A stretch of DNA of 64,000 nucleotides, taken from contig PNKK01000001.1 in the NCBI GenBank assembly GCA_013822395.1, positions 117,667 through 181,666 of the forward strand. Reading direction: 5' to 3'. Under the pieces are notes generated by a model. That model ran no database searches. It saw only the letters and a list, made by a program, of their open reading frames with translations, and was not told the DNA's origin. Positions 24,719 to 32,780 of the stretch are shown here, piece by piece. The DNA comes from Anaerolinea sp. (GTDB taxonomy: Bacteria > Chloroflexota > Limnocylindria > Limnocylindrales > CSP1-4). Within the stretch, counting starts at the first letter, position 1; each line of letters begins with the position of its first letter. Both the position numbers and the translations under genes were made by a program.

Positions 24719-25617
24719 CTGCCGGCCACCTCGCGCCAGGGCCGGCCACGCCCGGCAATGGTCGCGCTGAGGGCCTGGAGCCGGTGGCTGGCCGTGGTGG
24801 CCAGGAACTCGCGGCGGGCCGATCGATCGAGACCGACCGCCTCGCCCCAGATGGCCCGACCGGCGATGAATCCGGAGGCGCCCGCGTCCATCGCGTTGCC
24901 GACCCGGTCCACGAATGCCTCGAACTCGACGCCGGCCGACAGCAACGTCCAGGGAACCCCGTCCACGACCTCGCTGACCTCGCGGCAACCGTCGGTGTCA
25001 CCGGGCCACTCGAGCTTGAGCAGGTCGGGACCGAGTTCGGCGAGCAGCTGCGCAGACCGGACGACGGCTGCGCGCTTCCGGGCAGGGTCCAGTGCCGGCT
25101 CGCCCGGAAGGGTGACGATGAGCGGCTCGATGACCGACGGCATGCCGTCCAGGTGGCAGGCGGTGATCACCGCCGCAACTGCTCCGAGCGCCTCCCCGGC
25201 CAGGTCCGGTCCGGCATTGGGCACTGGGCGGTCTGGGCGCCAGCGCACGAGGAACTTCAGCGCCACCCCGCCGCTGGCGCGTACCCATGCCGGTCCGCGT
25301 CCAGGGTCGAACTCGGTCCGTGGCTCGCCGTTCCACGTTGCGCCGGGTGACCGCTCGGCCGAGATGAGCAATCCGGCCGTCGCGGCGATGGCGTCGGCTG
25401 CGCGGACGGCGTCGACGCCGTACTCGACGTCCAGCAGGACGCCGCTGCTGTGCGGCGACAGGGCGGAGACCACGTCAATCTTGAACTGGCGCAGGTCCTC
25501 GTCCTCCGCCGGCCGGCCCGCCGCCTGGAGCATCTTCCGCAGGGTGCCCCGCTGGTCCATCGCGAGGATCGCAAACCGGCCGTTGGCATCCGCGATCGGG
25601 TCAAGGTTGAGGAACAT
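24715..25617 (-). CDS. Class I aldolase of the LacD/YihT family
   Basis: A 300-residue Schiff-base aldolase expected to split a ketose 1,6-bisphosphate or similar into DHAP and an aldehyde. Features seen: FAILAMDQRG (family DQRG, near residue 15), SALSPHSSGVLLDVEYG (LacD has DPEYG here), GVALKFLVRW, SVIEPLIV, the predicted Schiff-base lysine in DLLKLEWPGD, then LSAG and the C-terminal GASGFIAGRAIWGEAVGL. It shares features with tagatose-1,6-bisphosphate aldolase LacD and sulfofructose-phosphate aldolase YihT, so the substrate is open. The ATG at 25617 has AGGTGA 5 nt upstream; a GTG at 25626, directly after the kinase stop, is the alternative start. Confidence 0.85.
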   Translation of the reverse strand: MFLNLDPIADANGRFAILAMDQRGTLRKMLQAAGRPAEDEDLRQFKIDVVSALSPHSSGVLLDVEYGVDAVRAADAIAATAGLLISAERSPGATWNGEPRTEFDPGRGPAWVRASGGVALKFLVRWRPDRPVPNAGPDLAGEALGAVAAVITACHLDGMPSVIEPLIVTLPGEPALDPARKRAAVVRSAQLLAELGPDLLKLEWPGDTDGCREVSEVVDGVPWTLLSAGVEFEAFVDRVGNAMDAGASGFIAGRAIWGEAVGLDRSARREFLATTASHRLQALSATIAGRGRPWREVAGR

Positions 25618-25626
25618 GAGGGTCAC

Positions 25627-26997
25627 CTACTGGTCACTGCGACGATTCAGGCCTCGGACCCCGGCGTTGTCGATCGCGACGCCGGCTGCCCGCGCCGCCA
25701 TGAGCGCGGCGCCATAGGCGCCCGGTTCGGTCAGGTCCGTGGTCTGCAGGTGCGGATACTGGCGCTGTTTCGCCGCGCAGACGGCGGGATTGTTGAGCCA
25801 CCCGCCGCCGGCCACAACATCGATGTAGGGACCGGCTTCGGACTCGATGAGCGCGAGCTTGTGCTCGGCGAGCTCGACCATATCCTCCACGGCCGCCCGC
25901 CACAGGACCGCTGGGCTCACGTTGTCGGTGATGCCCTCGACCGTGAATCCGTCGTATCTCGGCTGGCGTAACCGGAGACCGGGTGCGCGGGCCGGCAGGG
26001 CCGCAGCGGCCTCGCCGAGCAGCTGGCGCTCCGCGCGGCTCGTGGCGCCGACCATCAGGCCCACGCGCTCCAGCGTGAGGCCGGTCGCGATCCCACAGAG
26101 GATGCAGAGATGGTCTTCGACAACGCCCCATCCGACCGAGATCCCGTGATCGACGAGGCGCTGGATCCGCTCGGGCGCCAGCGGAGCGCGGATCGTGCGG
26201 ACGAGCGCCTCGGCCGAGCCCATCGAGTCGAACAACGCCCCGTCGGCGGTCGCACCGGCTCCGTAGGCGGCCGATTGGTGGTCATGGCCGGCGACGGTGA
26301 GGACGGCACCCCGCAGCACCTGCGGGACGTTGGCGCCGTCGGCCGTCCCGGCGGGGGTGCCGGCGACCATCGGCTGGGGGATCAGCGGCGGCGAGTCAAG
26401 CAACGCGAACGCCTCGTCCCAGGGACTCGCGCCGGCGATGTCGAGCATGCCGGTGCGGCTGGCCAGCGACAGCTCCGCGACCGGCTCTCCGCCAAGGCTG
26501 CGAACGACCCACTCGGCCACGGCGTAGAAGCGGACCGCGCGCGCGGTCTCGGGCACCTCCCGGCGCAGCCAGATCAGCTTGACCAGCGAGGGCAGCGGAC
26601 CGAGCTCCATGCCCGTCGTCGACTGGAAGCGCTCCGTGCCGATCTCACGCCGCACGGTCTCCACGTCGCCGCGCGGGTCGTGCCACGCGATGGTGGGCGC
26701 CAGAGGCAGGTCAGACCCGTCGACGAGGATGCCGGTCTCGGCCATGCTCGTCACGCCGATGCCGCGGACGCGCGGGTCATGGTCGGAGGCCACCCCAGCG
26801 TGTGTGACCGCGTCGGCGGCGACCGTTGTGGCCAGGTGTGCGATGGCTGCCGGGTCGATCTGAGCATGCTTGCCGTCGTGCTGCCAGGGCATCGGACGCT
26901 CTGCCTCGGCGCGGACGACGCCCTGTAGGTCCAAGGCGATCGCCTTGACACGGGTGGTTCCCACATCCACCCCGACGAGCATGTCGACGTCGCTCAT
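25627..26997 (-). CDS. FGGY-family carbohydrate kinase
   Basis: A 456-residue sugar kinase with two actin-like ATPase domains. The N-terminal phosphate loop is VGVDVGTTRVKAIALD (residues 7-22). The substrate region includes GVTSMAETGILVD and IAWHDPRGD, the last corresponding to the W-x-D-x-R found in xylulokinases. The second-domain motif is VAGHDHQSAAYGAG (about 265-278), then the adenosine loop VVAGGGWLNNP (about 400-410). The stop is immediately next to the aldolase start; the ATG overlaps the manA stop by 4 nt. It resembles xylulokinase- and fuculokinase-like members but no subfamily could be fixed, so the phosphorylated sugar is unknown. Confidence 0.9.
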   Translation of the reverse strand: MSDVDMLVGVDVGTTRVKAIALDLQGVVRAEAERPMPWQHDGKHAQIDPAAIAHLATTVAADAVTHAGVASDHDPRVRGIGVTSMAETGILVDGSDLPLAPTIAWHDPRGDVETVRREIGTERFQSTTGMELGPLPSLVKLIWLRREVPETARAVRFYAVAEWVVRSLGGEPVAELSLASRTGMLDIAGASPWDEAFALLDSPPLIPQPMVAGTPAGTADGANVPQVLRGAVLTVAGHDHQSAAYGAGATADGALFDSMGSAEALVRTIRAPLAPERIQRLVDHGISVGWGVVEDHLCILCGIATGLTLERVGLMVGATSRAERQLLGEAAAALPARAPGLRLRQPRYDGFTVEGITDNVSPAVLWRAAVEDMVELAEHKLALIESEAGPYIDVVAGGGWLNNPAVCAAKQRQYPHLQTTDLTEPGAYGAALMAARAAGVAIDNAGVRGLNRRSDQ

Positions 26998-28022
26998 GTC
27001 GCCCTCAGCGACGCGGCGGGGTCGGGTGGTCGACAGACGAGCGCCTCGACCCGGCCCTCGACGCCCCATGCCCCGCTCGCCCATGGAACGATGACGGCGT
27101 CGCCGCGTCGCAGCGCGAACCGGTCTCCCTGCTCGGCGACGAGAATGCCCTCTCCCTCAGTCACGAGGACGACGGCGAAGCCCGCGTCGACGCGAATGTC
27201 GCCGGGCCGGACACGGTGCGCCCGGAACCACGGGTCGGCGGCGGACGGCAAAAGGCTAGCGATCGTGGAGGACGGCACTTCCTCGCGGGGCAGGATCAGC
27301 GTCGTGAGCTCGCGATCGTCGAGTGCCTCAAGGCGCAGCGCGTCGAGAGCGACATCCATGCCCAACCCGAGGTGGCTGCTCTCCTCGCCGATGGCGAAGC
27401 CCTCCCACTCGAGGAGGATTGACAGGTCCGTCGGTTCCTGGAGCTCGAGCACGAACATCCCCGCGTCGATGGAATGGGGAACTCCCGACGATACAAGCAC
27501 GGCGTCTCCCGGTCGGACCGTGCGTGGACGGAGGGAGTGAACCAACGCCTCCGAGTCCCTGGCATGGACCATGGCGCGTACGTGATCTCGGCGCATCGTC
27601 TCGCGAAAGCCCAGACGGACCTGGGCGCCAGGGGTCGTTTCCATGACGATCCATGCCTCAGTCTTGCCGTGGGGCAGGCCGAGGTGCCGGCGGGCGAAGG
27701 CACGGTCAGGATGCAGGTGAACGGGCAGTCGCTGGTCGAGGTCGAGGAGCTTCACGAGGAGCTCCGGGCTCGGTCCGAACGCCTCAAGATGCGCGCCGCC
27801 CAACCACGCCGTCGGATCCTGGACGATGGCGTCGCGCAGCAGGGTCCCGTCGGCGAGGCGGGACAGACCCTGCTCCGCCTGGCCGAAGCGAGGAACGGCA
27901 GAGCCCAGCCACTCCTCTGGTCGGTTGGCTCCGCCGGGGTCACCCCGGAGCGCCGTGATCCGGCGTCCACCGAGGTAAAAGTGGTCGAACCGGTTGGCCG
28001 GCAGTCGTTGCGCCCCGATCAT
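26994..28022 (-). CDS. manA: Class I mannose-6-phosphate isomerase family protein
   Basis: A 342-residue cupin enzyme. Type I phosphomannose isomerases interconvert mannose-6-phosphate and fructose-6-phosphate using zinc. The zinc-site segment LPVHLHPDRAFARRHLG (about residues 94-110) and GKTEAWIVMET (about 113-123) are present, as is the later PHSIDAGMFVLELQEPTD (about 180-197) with the third ligand region. It overlaps genes on both sides by 4 nt. In this operon it probably converts an aldose-6-phosphate into the ketose-6-phosphate used by the PfkB kinase; whether that aldose is mannose or another epimer is open. Confidence 0.87.
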   Translation of the reverse strand: MIGAQRLPANRFDHFYLGGRRITALRGDPGGANRPEEWLGSAVPRFGQAEQGLSRLADGTLLRDAIVQDPTAWLGGAHLEAFGPSPELLVKLLDLDQRLPVHLHPDRAFARRHLGLPHGKTEAWIVMETTPGAQVRLGFRETMRRDHVRAMVHARDSEALVHSLRPRTVRPGDAVLVSSGVPHSIDAGMFVLELQEPTDLSILLEWEGFAIGEESSHLGLGMDVALDALRLEALDDRELTTLILPREEVPSSTIASLLPSAADPWFRAHRVRPGDIRVDAGFAVVLVTEGEGILVAEQGDRFALRRGDAVIVPWASGAWGVEGRVEALVCRPPDPAASLRAT

Positions 28023-29056
28023 GCGCTCATGTCCCCTCGGGCGACGGGCTGTCGGGCCGGCGCGCCTCGGCCCGGATGAGTCAGGCGGGTCGGAAGGACG
28101 ACGGTCCGCGGTGCAGCCGACGGGTTGGCCATGCGCTCCAGGGCGAACGCGGCCCCCACCCGACCCATCTCGGTGGGATCGTTCTCGACGAGGCTCACCG
28201 GCGCCTCGACGAGGTCGGCAGCCTCGAAGCGGTCGAAGCCCACGAGGTCTGCGGTCGCGCCGTGCCGGCTCACCGCGCGCAGGCTCCCGAGAAGCGCGAG
28301 GTTGTTGCTCGCAAAGATCGCCGTGGGAGGCTTGGGAAGCTCCAGCAGCGCCCCGGCAAGTCGCTCGGCGACGTCGGCGTTGTGTGCCCCGGTCCTCACG
28401 AGGTCCGGCTCGAGCGGGAGGCCGTGCTCGAAGATGGCTGAGGTGAACCCGGCGAGACGCTCACGGATCGTCCACAGATGCTCATCGTCGCCGACGAAGC
28501 CGATCCTTCGGTGCCCACGCGCGACGAGGTCGCGGACGGCGTCGACGGTGCCGCCGCGGTTGTCGATCAGCACGGTGTCGACGTCGACCCCGAACAGCGG
28601 GCGGTCGAGCGCGACGATCCGCAGGTCCATCGCCAGCTCCGCCGCGAGATATGTGGCATCACCCCCGGACGGCACGAGCAGCAGGGCCTCGACCCGCCGC
28701 TCGACGAGCGCTCGCACGATGCGCCGCTCACGATCGGGACTCTCCTCGTGGCTGGCGATGATCAGCTGCTTTCCGTGGGGCGTGAGGGTGCGCTCCACAG
28801 CACTCGCGATGAGCGAGTAGAACGGGTTCGCGAGGTCCCCGATGACCAGTCCGACGGTCGTTGACCGTTGCTTGGAACGAAGCTCCCGGGCAAGTGCGTT
28901 GGGCCGGAATCCCAGGCTCGCGGCGGCATCTTGGACCCGTGCCAGGGTCGCCGGCGCGACGCCGGGTTCGCCGTTGAGGGCGCGCGAGGCGGTCTTGATT
29001 CCCACGTCGGCGACCGCCGCCACCTGGCGCAGCGTGGGGCGTTGCGGACGGGTCAC
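28019..29056 (-). CDS. LacI-family transcriptional regulator of the operon
   Basis: A 345-residue repressor. The N-terminal helix-turn-helix is LRQVAAVADVGIKTASRALN (residues 8-27), with the hinge helix PNALARELRSKQ (about 51-62) that inserts into the minor groove. The remainder is a periplasmic-binding-like effector domain: TTVGLVIGDLANPFYSLI, LLLVPSGGD, GHRRIGFVGDD and AIFASNNLALLG. The GTG start overlaps the kinase stop (GTGA). As gene two of the operon it should autoregulate by binding the palindrome or direct repeats upstream of the kinase gene, with the imported sugar or a phosphate as inducer. Confidence 0.95.
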   Translation of the reverse strand: MTRPQRPTLRQVAAVADVGIKTASRALNGEPGVAPATLARVQDAAASLGFRPNALARELRSKQRSTTVGLVIGDLANPFYSLIASAVERTLTPHGKQLIIASHEESPDRERRIVRALVERRVEALLLVPSGGDATYLAAELAMDLRIVALDRPLFGVDVDTVLIDNRGGTVDAVRDLVARGHRRIGFVGDDEHLWTIRERLAGFTSAIFEHGLPLEPDLVRTGAHNADVAERLAGALLELPKPPTAIFASNNLALLGSLRAVSRHGATADLVGFDRFEAADLVEAPVSLVENDPTEMGRVGAAFALERMANPSAAPRTVVLPTRLTHPGRGAPARQPVARGDMSA

Positions 29057-30009
29057 GCCGCCGGCACCCGGACTGTTTCAAGGAGCTCGTCGAGCAGCAC
29101 CTGGTCCACCCCGCCGGCGAGGTCGTGGGCGACCGAGGCGCTCGCCGTAGCGACGCCGACGGCAACAGCCTGGCGAAACGGCAGGTCGCGTTCGAGCGCG
29201 ACGCCGAGGCCGGCTACGAGCGAGTCGCCGGCACCGATGGCGTTGCGGATCGTGACGATAGGCGCGTCGACCCAGAACCCACCCGCGTCGTCGTGTCCGG
29301 CCACGCCGTGCCGCCCCGCACTGACGAGAGATGCCCGCGCCCCGGCGGCGACCAGCTTCGTCGCAGCAGCGGTCGCCCGGGCGCGGATATCGCCGCCCTC
29401 CGTCTCAGTCTCCTCGCTGCCCACCCCGAGGAGCAGCACCTCCGCTTCGGCGAGGTTGGGCGAGACGACGTCGGGTCCATGGGACAGCGTGGCCGCGAGC
29501 GCCTCTCCGGCCGCGTCCACGATGCACCGAGAGCCGGCCGCGTGGGCGAGCTCGAGCACTTGCCGGTAGAGATCCACGGGCGCGTTGGGCGGCAGGCTGC
29601 CCGTGGCGACAACGACGTTGTGGCGGTTGGTCGCGAGCTCGTCGCGGACGGCGGCGAGGAGGCGCACGGCGTCGTCGTGGGTGAGCGGCGGGCCCGGCTC
29701 GTTGATGACGGTCGTTCGCCCGCTGTCCTCGAGAACGATGAGTGCGGCCCGGGCCTCCCCGCTCGTGACGACTGGGCGCAGCTCGTGGCCTTCCTTGGCG
29801 AGGTATTCGGCGAGCAGTGAGCCGGCCCGGCCGGGCAGGTTGGCGATCAGGACGGCCTTCAGGCCGTGGGCGCGGGCGGCACGGACGACGTTGACCGCCT
29901 TGCCCCCTGCCGTTACCACTGCTTCGCGAGGCCGGATGACCTGGCCGGGCACCAATCGGGACAGCCGAAGCGTACGGTCCACGGCGAGATTCGCGCCGAG
30001 CACAAGCAC
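29053..30009 (-). CDS. PfkB-family hexose kinase (1-phosphofructokinase/tagatose-6-P kinase type)
   Basis: A 318-residue ribokinase-fold enzyme, first gene of the eight-gene operon. The GTG at 30009 is chosen because AGGAGGT lies at 30015-30021. Motifs: GANLAVDRTLRL (residues 4-15), GGKAVNVVRAARAHG (about 35-49, the LacC/FruK-type GGKG variant), GSLPPNAP (about 132-139), and the catalytic GAGDSLVAG (about 247-255) with the base Asp. This subgroup phosphorylates a ketose phosphate at the second terminal hydroxyl to give a bisphosphate for the LacD-type aldolase in the same operon. Fructose-1-P, fructose-6-P and tagatose-6-P are all possible substrates. Confidence 0.9.
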   Translation of the reverse strand: MLVLGANLAVDRTLRLSRLVPGQVIRPREAVVTAGGKAVNVVRAARAHGLKAVLIANLPGRAGSLLAEYLAKEGHELRPVVTSGEARAALIVLEDSGRTTVINEPGPPLTHDDAVRLLAAVRDELATNRHNVVVATGSLPPNAPVDLYRQVLELAHAAGSRCIVDAAGEALAATLSHGPDVVSPNLAEAEVLLLGVGSEETETEGGDIRARATAAATKLVAAGARASLVSAGRHGVAGHDDAGGFWVDAPIVTIRNAIGAGDSLVAGLGVALERDLPFRQAVAVGVATASASVAHDLAGGVDQVLLDELLETVRVPAA

Positions 30010-30054
30010 CGCAGACCTCCTGCGCGCAGTTGACAACGATGTCGCGCCAGCGTG

Positions 30055-30083
30055 AAGATACCCTCGCGGTATCGGCGCGTCAA
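30055..30083 (-). promoter_or_regulatory. Promoter of the eight-gene sugar operon with embedded palindrome
   Basis: On the minus strand TTGACG (30078-30083) and TATCTT (30055-30060) are 17 bp apart; the start point would be near 30048, about 39 nt before the kinase GTG. The palindrome GATACCCTCGCGGTATC (30057-30073, 6-bp arms) fills the spacer and overlaps the -10, an ideal position for LacI-type repression. Confidence 0.65.
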
Positions 30084-30087
30084 TGGC

Positions 30088-30119
30088 CGGAGAGCGCTGA
30101 TGTGGACGGAGAGCGCTGA
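30088..30119. repeat. Direct repeat CGGAGAGCGCTGA in the divergent control region
   Basis: Two perfect 13-bp copies at 30088-30100 and 30107-30119, offset by 19 bp. They sit just upstream of the operon -35 box and between the two divergent transcription units. They contain the palindromic core AGCGCT. They are candidate activator or second repressor sites. Confidence 0.6.
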
Positions 30120-30182
30120 AGCGCATTCGCCGGGACCGCTGAGTGGCGCGACACCATCCCCACGGGCGAGACAGGAGTCCCG

Positions 30183-31031
30183 ATGACAGGGATCGACTAT
30201 CGGATGCGCCGGTTGTTCGACGAGCGGTCGGAGCGCTGCCTCGACATCGCCGTCGACCACGGCTTCTTTGGTGAGGGCAGATTCCTCGTCGGAATCGAGG
30301 ATCTTCCGTCGGCCATGCGCCGCCTCATGAGTTCCGCGCCGGACGCGATCCAGCTCAGCCCGGGCTCGGCGCGGCTGCTGCAGTCGACCGGTGGACGCAT
30401 GCGGCCGGCCCTCGTTCTGCGCACCGACGTCGCCAACGTCTACGGGCAGGTGCTGCCGGACCGGATGTTCAGCCGGATGATCCCGGAGCCGGCGCTGACC
30501 GGAGTCCGTCTCGACGCCGTCTGCATCGTCGTCAATCTGTTCGACCTCCCCGGTCGGCCGGAGATCCGGGAAGCGTGCGTCGCGAACGTCCTCGCCGCGC
30601 GGGCGGACTGCGACCGCTACGGGATGCCGCTCATGGTTGAACCCCTCGTCATGCGAGAGGTGGACGCGGGCGGGTACGGCGTCAACGGCGATGTCGAGCG
30701 GATCGTCCCGCTCGTCCGGCAGGCCGCGGAACTCGGTGCCGACATCATCAAGGCCGACCCGACCGACGACGTCGACGACTACCATCGAGTCGTGGAGGCC
30801 GCGGGCGGCGTGCCGGTCCTCGTCCGGGGCGGCGGACGCGTCTCCGATCAGGAGCTCTTCGAGCGAACCGCGGCCGTGCTCGCCCAGGGCGCCCGGGGCA
30901 TCGTCTACGGACGCAACATCATCCAGCACCCGCACCCGGACCGGATGACGCACGCCCTCATGTCGATGCTCCACGACGATGCCACGGTCGCCGACGCCCT
31001 CGCGATCGTGGGCGGGGGAGCGGGCGGATGA
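30183..31031 (+). CDS. DhnA/FbaB-type class I aldolase
   Basis: A 282-residue TIM-barrel protein of the DeoC/LacD/DhnA superfamily. Seen: CLDIAVDHGFFGEG (residues 19-32, the D-H-G phosphate-binding entry), LPLMVEPL-like segment PLMVEPLV (about 149-156), ELGADIIKADPTDD (about 181-194) whose Lys is the likely Schiff base, and VLVRGGGR (about 211-218) followed by GIVYGRNIIQHP, the GR-phosphate site. AGGAG at 30173-30177 supports the start. Its stop overlaps the oxidoreductase ATG by 4 nt. With a second, different aldolase in the divergent operon, it may act on another intermediate of the same pathway. Confidence 0.82.
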   Translation: MTGIDYRMRRLFDERSERCLDIAVDHGFFGEGRFLVGIEDLPSAMRRLMSSAPDAIQLSPGSARLLQSTGGRMRPALVLRTDVANVYGQVLPDRMFSRMIPEPALTGVRLDAVCIVVNLFDLPGRPEIREACVANVLAARADCDRYGMPLMVEPLVMREVDAGGYGVNGDVERIVPLVRQAAELGADIIKADPTDDVDDYHRVVEAAGGVPVLVRGGGRVSDQELFERTAAVLAQGARGIVYGRNIIQHPHPDRMTHALMSMLHDDATVADALAIVGGGAGG

Positions 31032-32179
31032 GGGCGGCCGTGCCGCCGGTGCGGATCGGCATCATCGGTGCCGGCCTCATGGGGCGCGAGCTCGCCGTCG
31101 CGATCGGGCGCTGGGTCGCGCTCGTCGATCACCCGGTCCGGCCGGTCGTGACCGGGGTGGCCGACCCCGAACCAGCCGCACGCGGATGGTTTGACCGGTT
31201 GGGCACGGTGCGCATCTCGACCGACGACTGGCGCCGGCTTGCCGACGACCCGGAGATCGACCTGCTCTACCTCGCCGTCCCGCATGACATGCACGAGCAG
31301 ATCTACGTCGGCGCCGCCGAAGCCGGCAAGGACTTCCTCGGTGAGAAGCCCTTCGGCATCGATCACGCAGCCGCCGAACGGATCGCCGAGGCGGTCAGGC
31401 GGTCCGGCGTGTTCGTGCGCGTCTCGAGCGAGCTGCCCTTCTTCCCCGGGGCGCTGGCCGCCTGGAACCTGGCACGATCGGGACAGCTCGGCGAGATACT
31501 CGAGGTGCGATCGGGCCTGAGTCACTCCTCGGACCTCAACCGCGCCAAACCGATCAACTGGAAGCGCCGGGCTGCGACGTGCGGACGGATCGGCGTGATG
31601 GGTGACCTTGGGATGCACGTGGCGCACCTGCCGCTGCGGCTGGGGTGGGAGCCGGCGAGCGTCTACGCCATGCTCGACGACGTCGTGACTGAGCGACCCG
31701 GACCCGACGGCGTCCCAGTGCGCTGCGATACATGGGACAACGCGCTCCTCGCCCTGCGCGTGGCCGAACCCACGCGCAGGGATGGCCGGACGTTTCCAAT
31801 GCTGTGGGAGACCAAGCGGATCGCTCCAGGGCAGAGCAACACGTGGTGGTTCGAGGCCCTCGGCATGGACGGCGGTGTGCGTTTCAGCACGCGCACACCG
31901 ACGACCGTCGAGCGCTTCCACGTCGTCGACGGGGAGCAGGTATGGGAGACGCTCCAGCCAGGTCACCGGTCAGTTTGGCCGACGGTCACCGGCGCCATCT
32001 TCGAGTTCGGATTTCTCGATACGATCCTGCAGATGTGGGCGACCTTCCTTGCCGATCGTGCCGGCGCGCTGGGTGACCGGTTCGGGACCGCAACGATCGA
32101 GGAAGCCCTGGCCGCGCACCGGGTCTTTGATGCGGCACTCCGCTCGCATGAGACCGCGAGTGCTGTCAGCCCCCGCTGA
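31028..32179 (+). CDS. Gfo/Idh/MocA-family oxidoreductase
   Basis: A 383-residue NAD(P)-dependent sugar dehydrogenase. The N-terminal Rossmann loop is IGIIGAGLMGREL (residues 9-21), with DPEIDLLYLAVPHDMHEQ (about 77-94) and the family motif GEKPFG (about 108-113), where the Lys contacts cofactor and substrate. The C-terminal alpha/beta half has GVMGDLGMHVAHLPL (about 195-209), the usual D-x-G-x-H catalytic stretch. It is coupled to the DhnA aldolase and overlaps the convergent P-loop kinase gene by 14 bp. A role in oxidising or epimerising the sugar handled by this locus is inferred. Confidence 0.9.
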   Translation: MRAAVPPVRIGIIGAGLMGRELAVAIGRWVALVDHPVRPVVTGVADPEPAARGWFDRLGTVRISTDDWRRLADDPEIDLLYLAVPHDMHEQIYVGAAEAGKDFLGEKPFGIDHAAAERIAEAVRRSGVFVRVSSELPFFPGALAAWNLARSGQLGEILEVRSGLSHSSDLNRAKPINWKRRAATCGRIGVMGDLGMHVAHLPLRLGWEPASVYAMLDDVVTERPGPDGVPVRCDTWDNALLALRVAEPTRRDGRTFPMLWETKRIAPGQSNTWWFEALGMDGGVRFSTRTPTTVERFHVVDGEQVWETLQPGHRSVWPTVTGAIFEFGFLDTILQMWATFLADRAGALGDRFGTATIEEALAAHRVFDAALRSHETASAVSPR

Positions 32180-32720
32180 CGTCATGACCGCCGGACGGTC
32201 GCAGCAGACGCGCGACACGACGGGCCTCGGCGGCCACCGGACGAGCGCCGTCGATTCGCACGTGCTCAACCACGGGCGGCTCGTCTGGGCGAGCCTGCTC
32301 GATCCAGAGCTCAGGTGCCGCCAGCTTCGCCGCGTCCCTGTCGAGCCTGCGATCCCGTAGACGCCGCAACACGGTCACAGGGTCGAGGCAGACCCACAGC
32401 AGCCGCGCGGTGCCCCCGGTACTGGCGAGGGCCGCGGCAAGAGCGGCCCACGCGACGGGATCGCGCCGCTCGGTGGTCCATGGCGCTACGAGCAGCACGG
32501 GCGTGCCCGCCGCCAGGCTGGGCCCCGCGGCGTCGCGCAGACCTTCATACAGCGCGGTCCGTCGCTCGGCAGGATCGATGTCGGGTCGCAACAGCGGCAG
32601 CACCGCGGAGTACGTCGCGTCGAGGTCGAGCACCGCCGCTCCAAGGTGCCCGGCCAGCGCAATGGCGAACGTGCTCTTGCCGCCTCCCGCGACGCCCGAG
32701 ACCACCAGCGCGTCAGGCAT
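32166..32720 (-). CDS. P-loop kinase-like ATPase (gluconate-kinase/AAA_33 style)
   Basis: A 184-residue cytoplasmic protein starting at the ATG 32720. Walker A is [13 protein letters not shown] (residues 7-19). [11 protein letters not shown] (about 32-42) holds the acidic residue typical of gluconate/shikimate-kinase-like folds, and an [12 protein letters not shown] lid rich in Arg follows the Walker-B-like LLWVCLD. The fold indicates phosphoryl transfer to a small molecule; the substrate is unknown. The start lies only 60 bp from the divergent adenosine deaminase, and the 3' end overlaps the convergent Gfo/Idh gene. Confidence 0.7.
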   Translation of the reverse strand: MPDALVVSGVAGGGKSTFAIALAGHLGAAVLDLDATYSAVLPLLRPDIDPAERRTALYEGLRDAAGPSLAAGTPVLLVAPWTTERRDPVAWAALAAALASTGGTARLLWVCLDPVTVLRRLRDRRLDRDAAKLAAPELWIEQARPDEPPVVEHVRIDGARPVAAEARRVARLLRPSGGHDVSGG

Positions 32721-32780
32721 GGCGGAAGGGTAAACCAGCGGACGCGGTACCATCCCCCGAAACCCGGTCGGAGGACGCCC

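Noticed and set aside
24715..30009. Sulfoquinovose (sulfo-EMP) pathway
   Set aside because: The aldolase resembles YihT and a PfkB kinase is present, but no sulfoquinovosidase, SQ isomerase of the YihS type or sulfolactaldehyde reductase/dehydrogenase is recognisable, and ManA and FGGY are not part of it.
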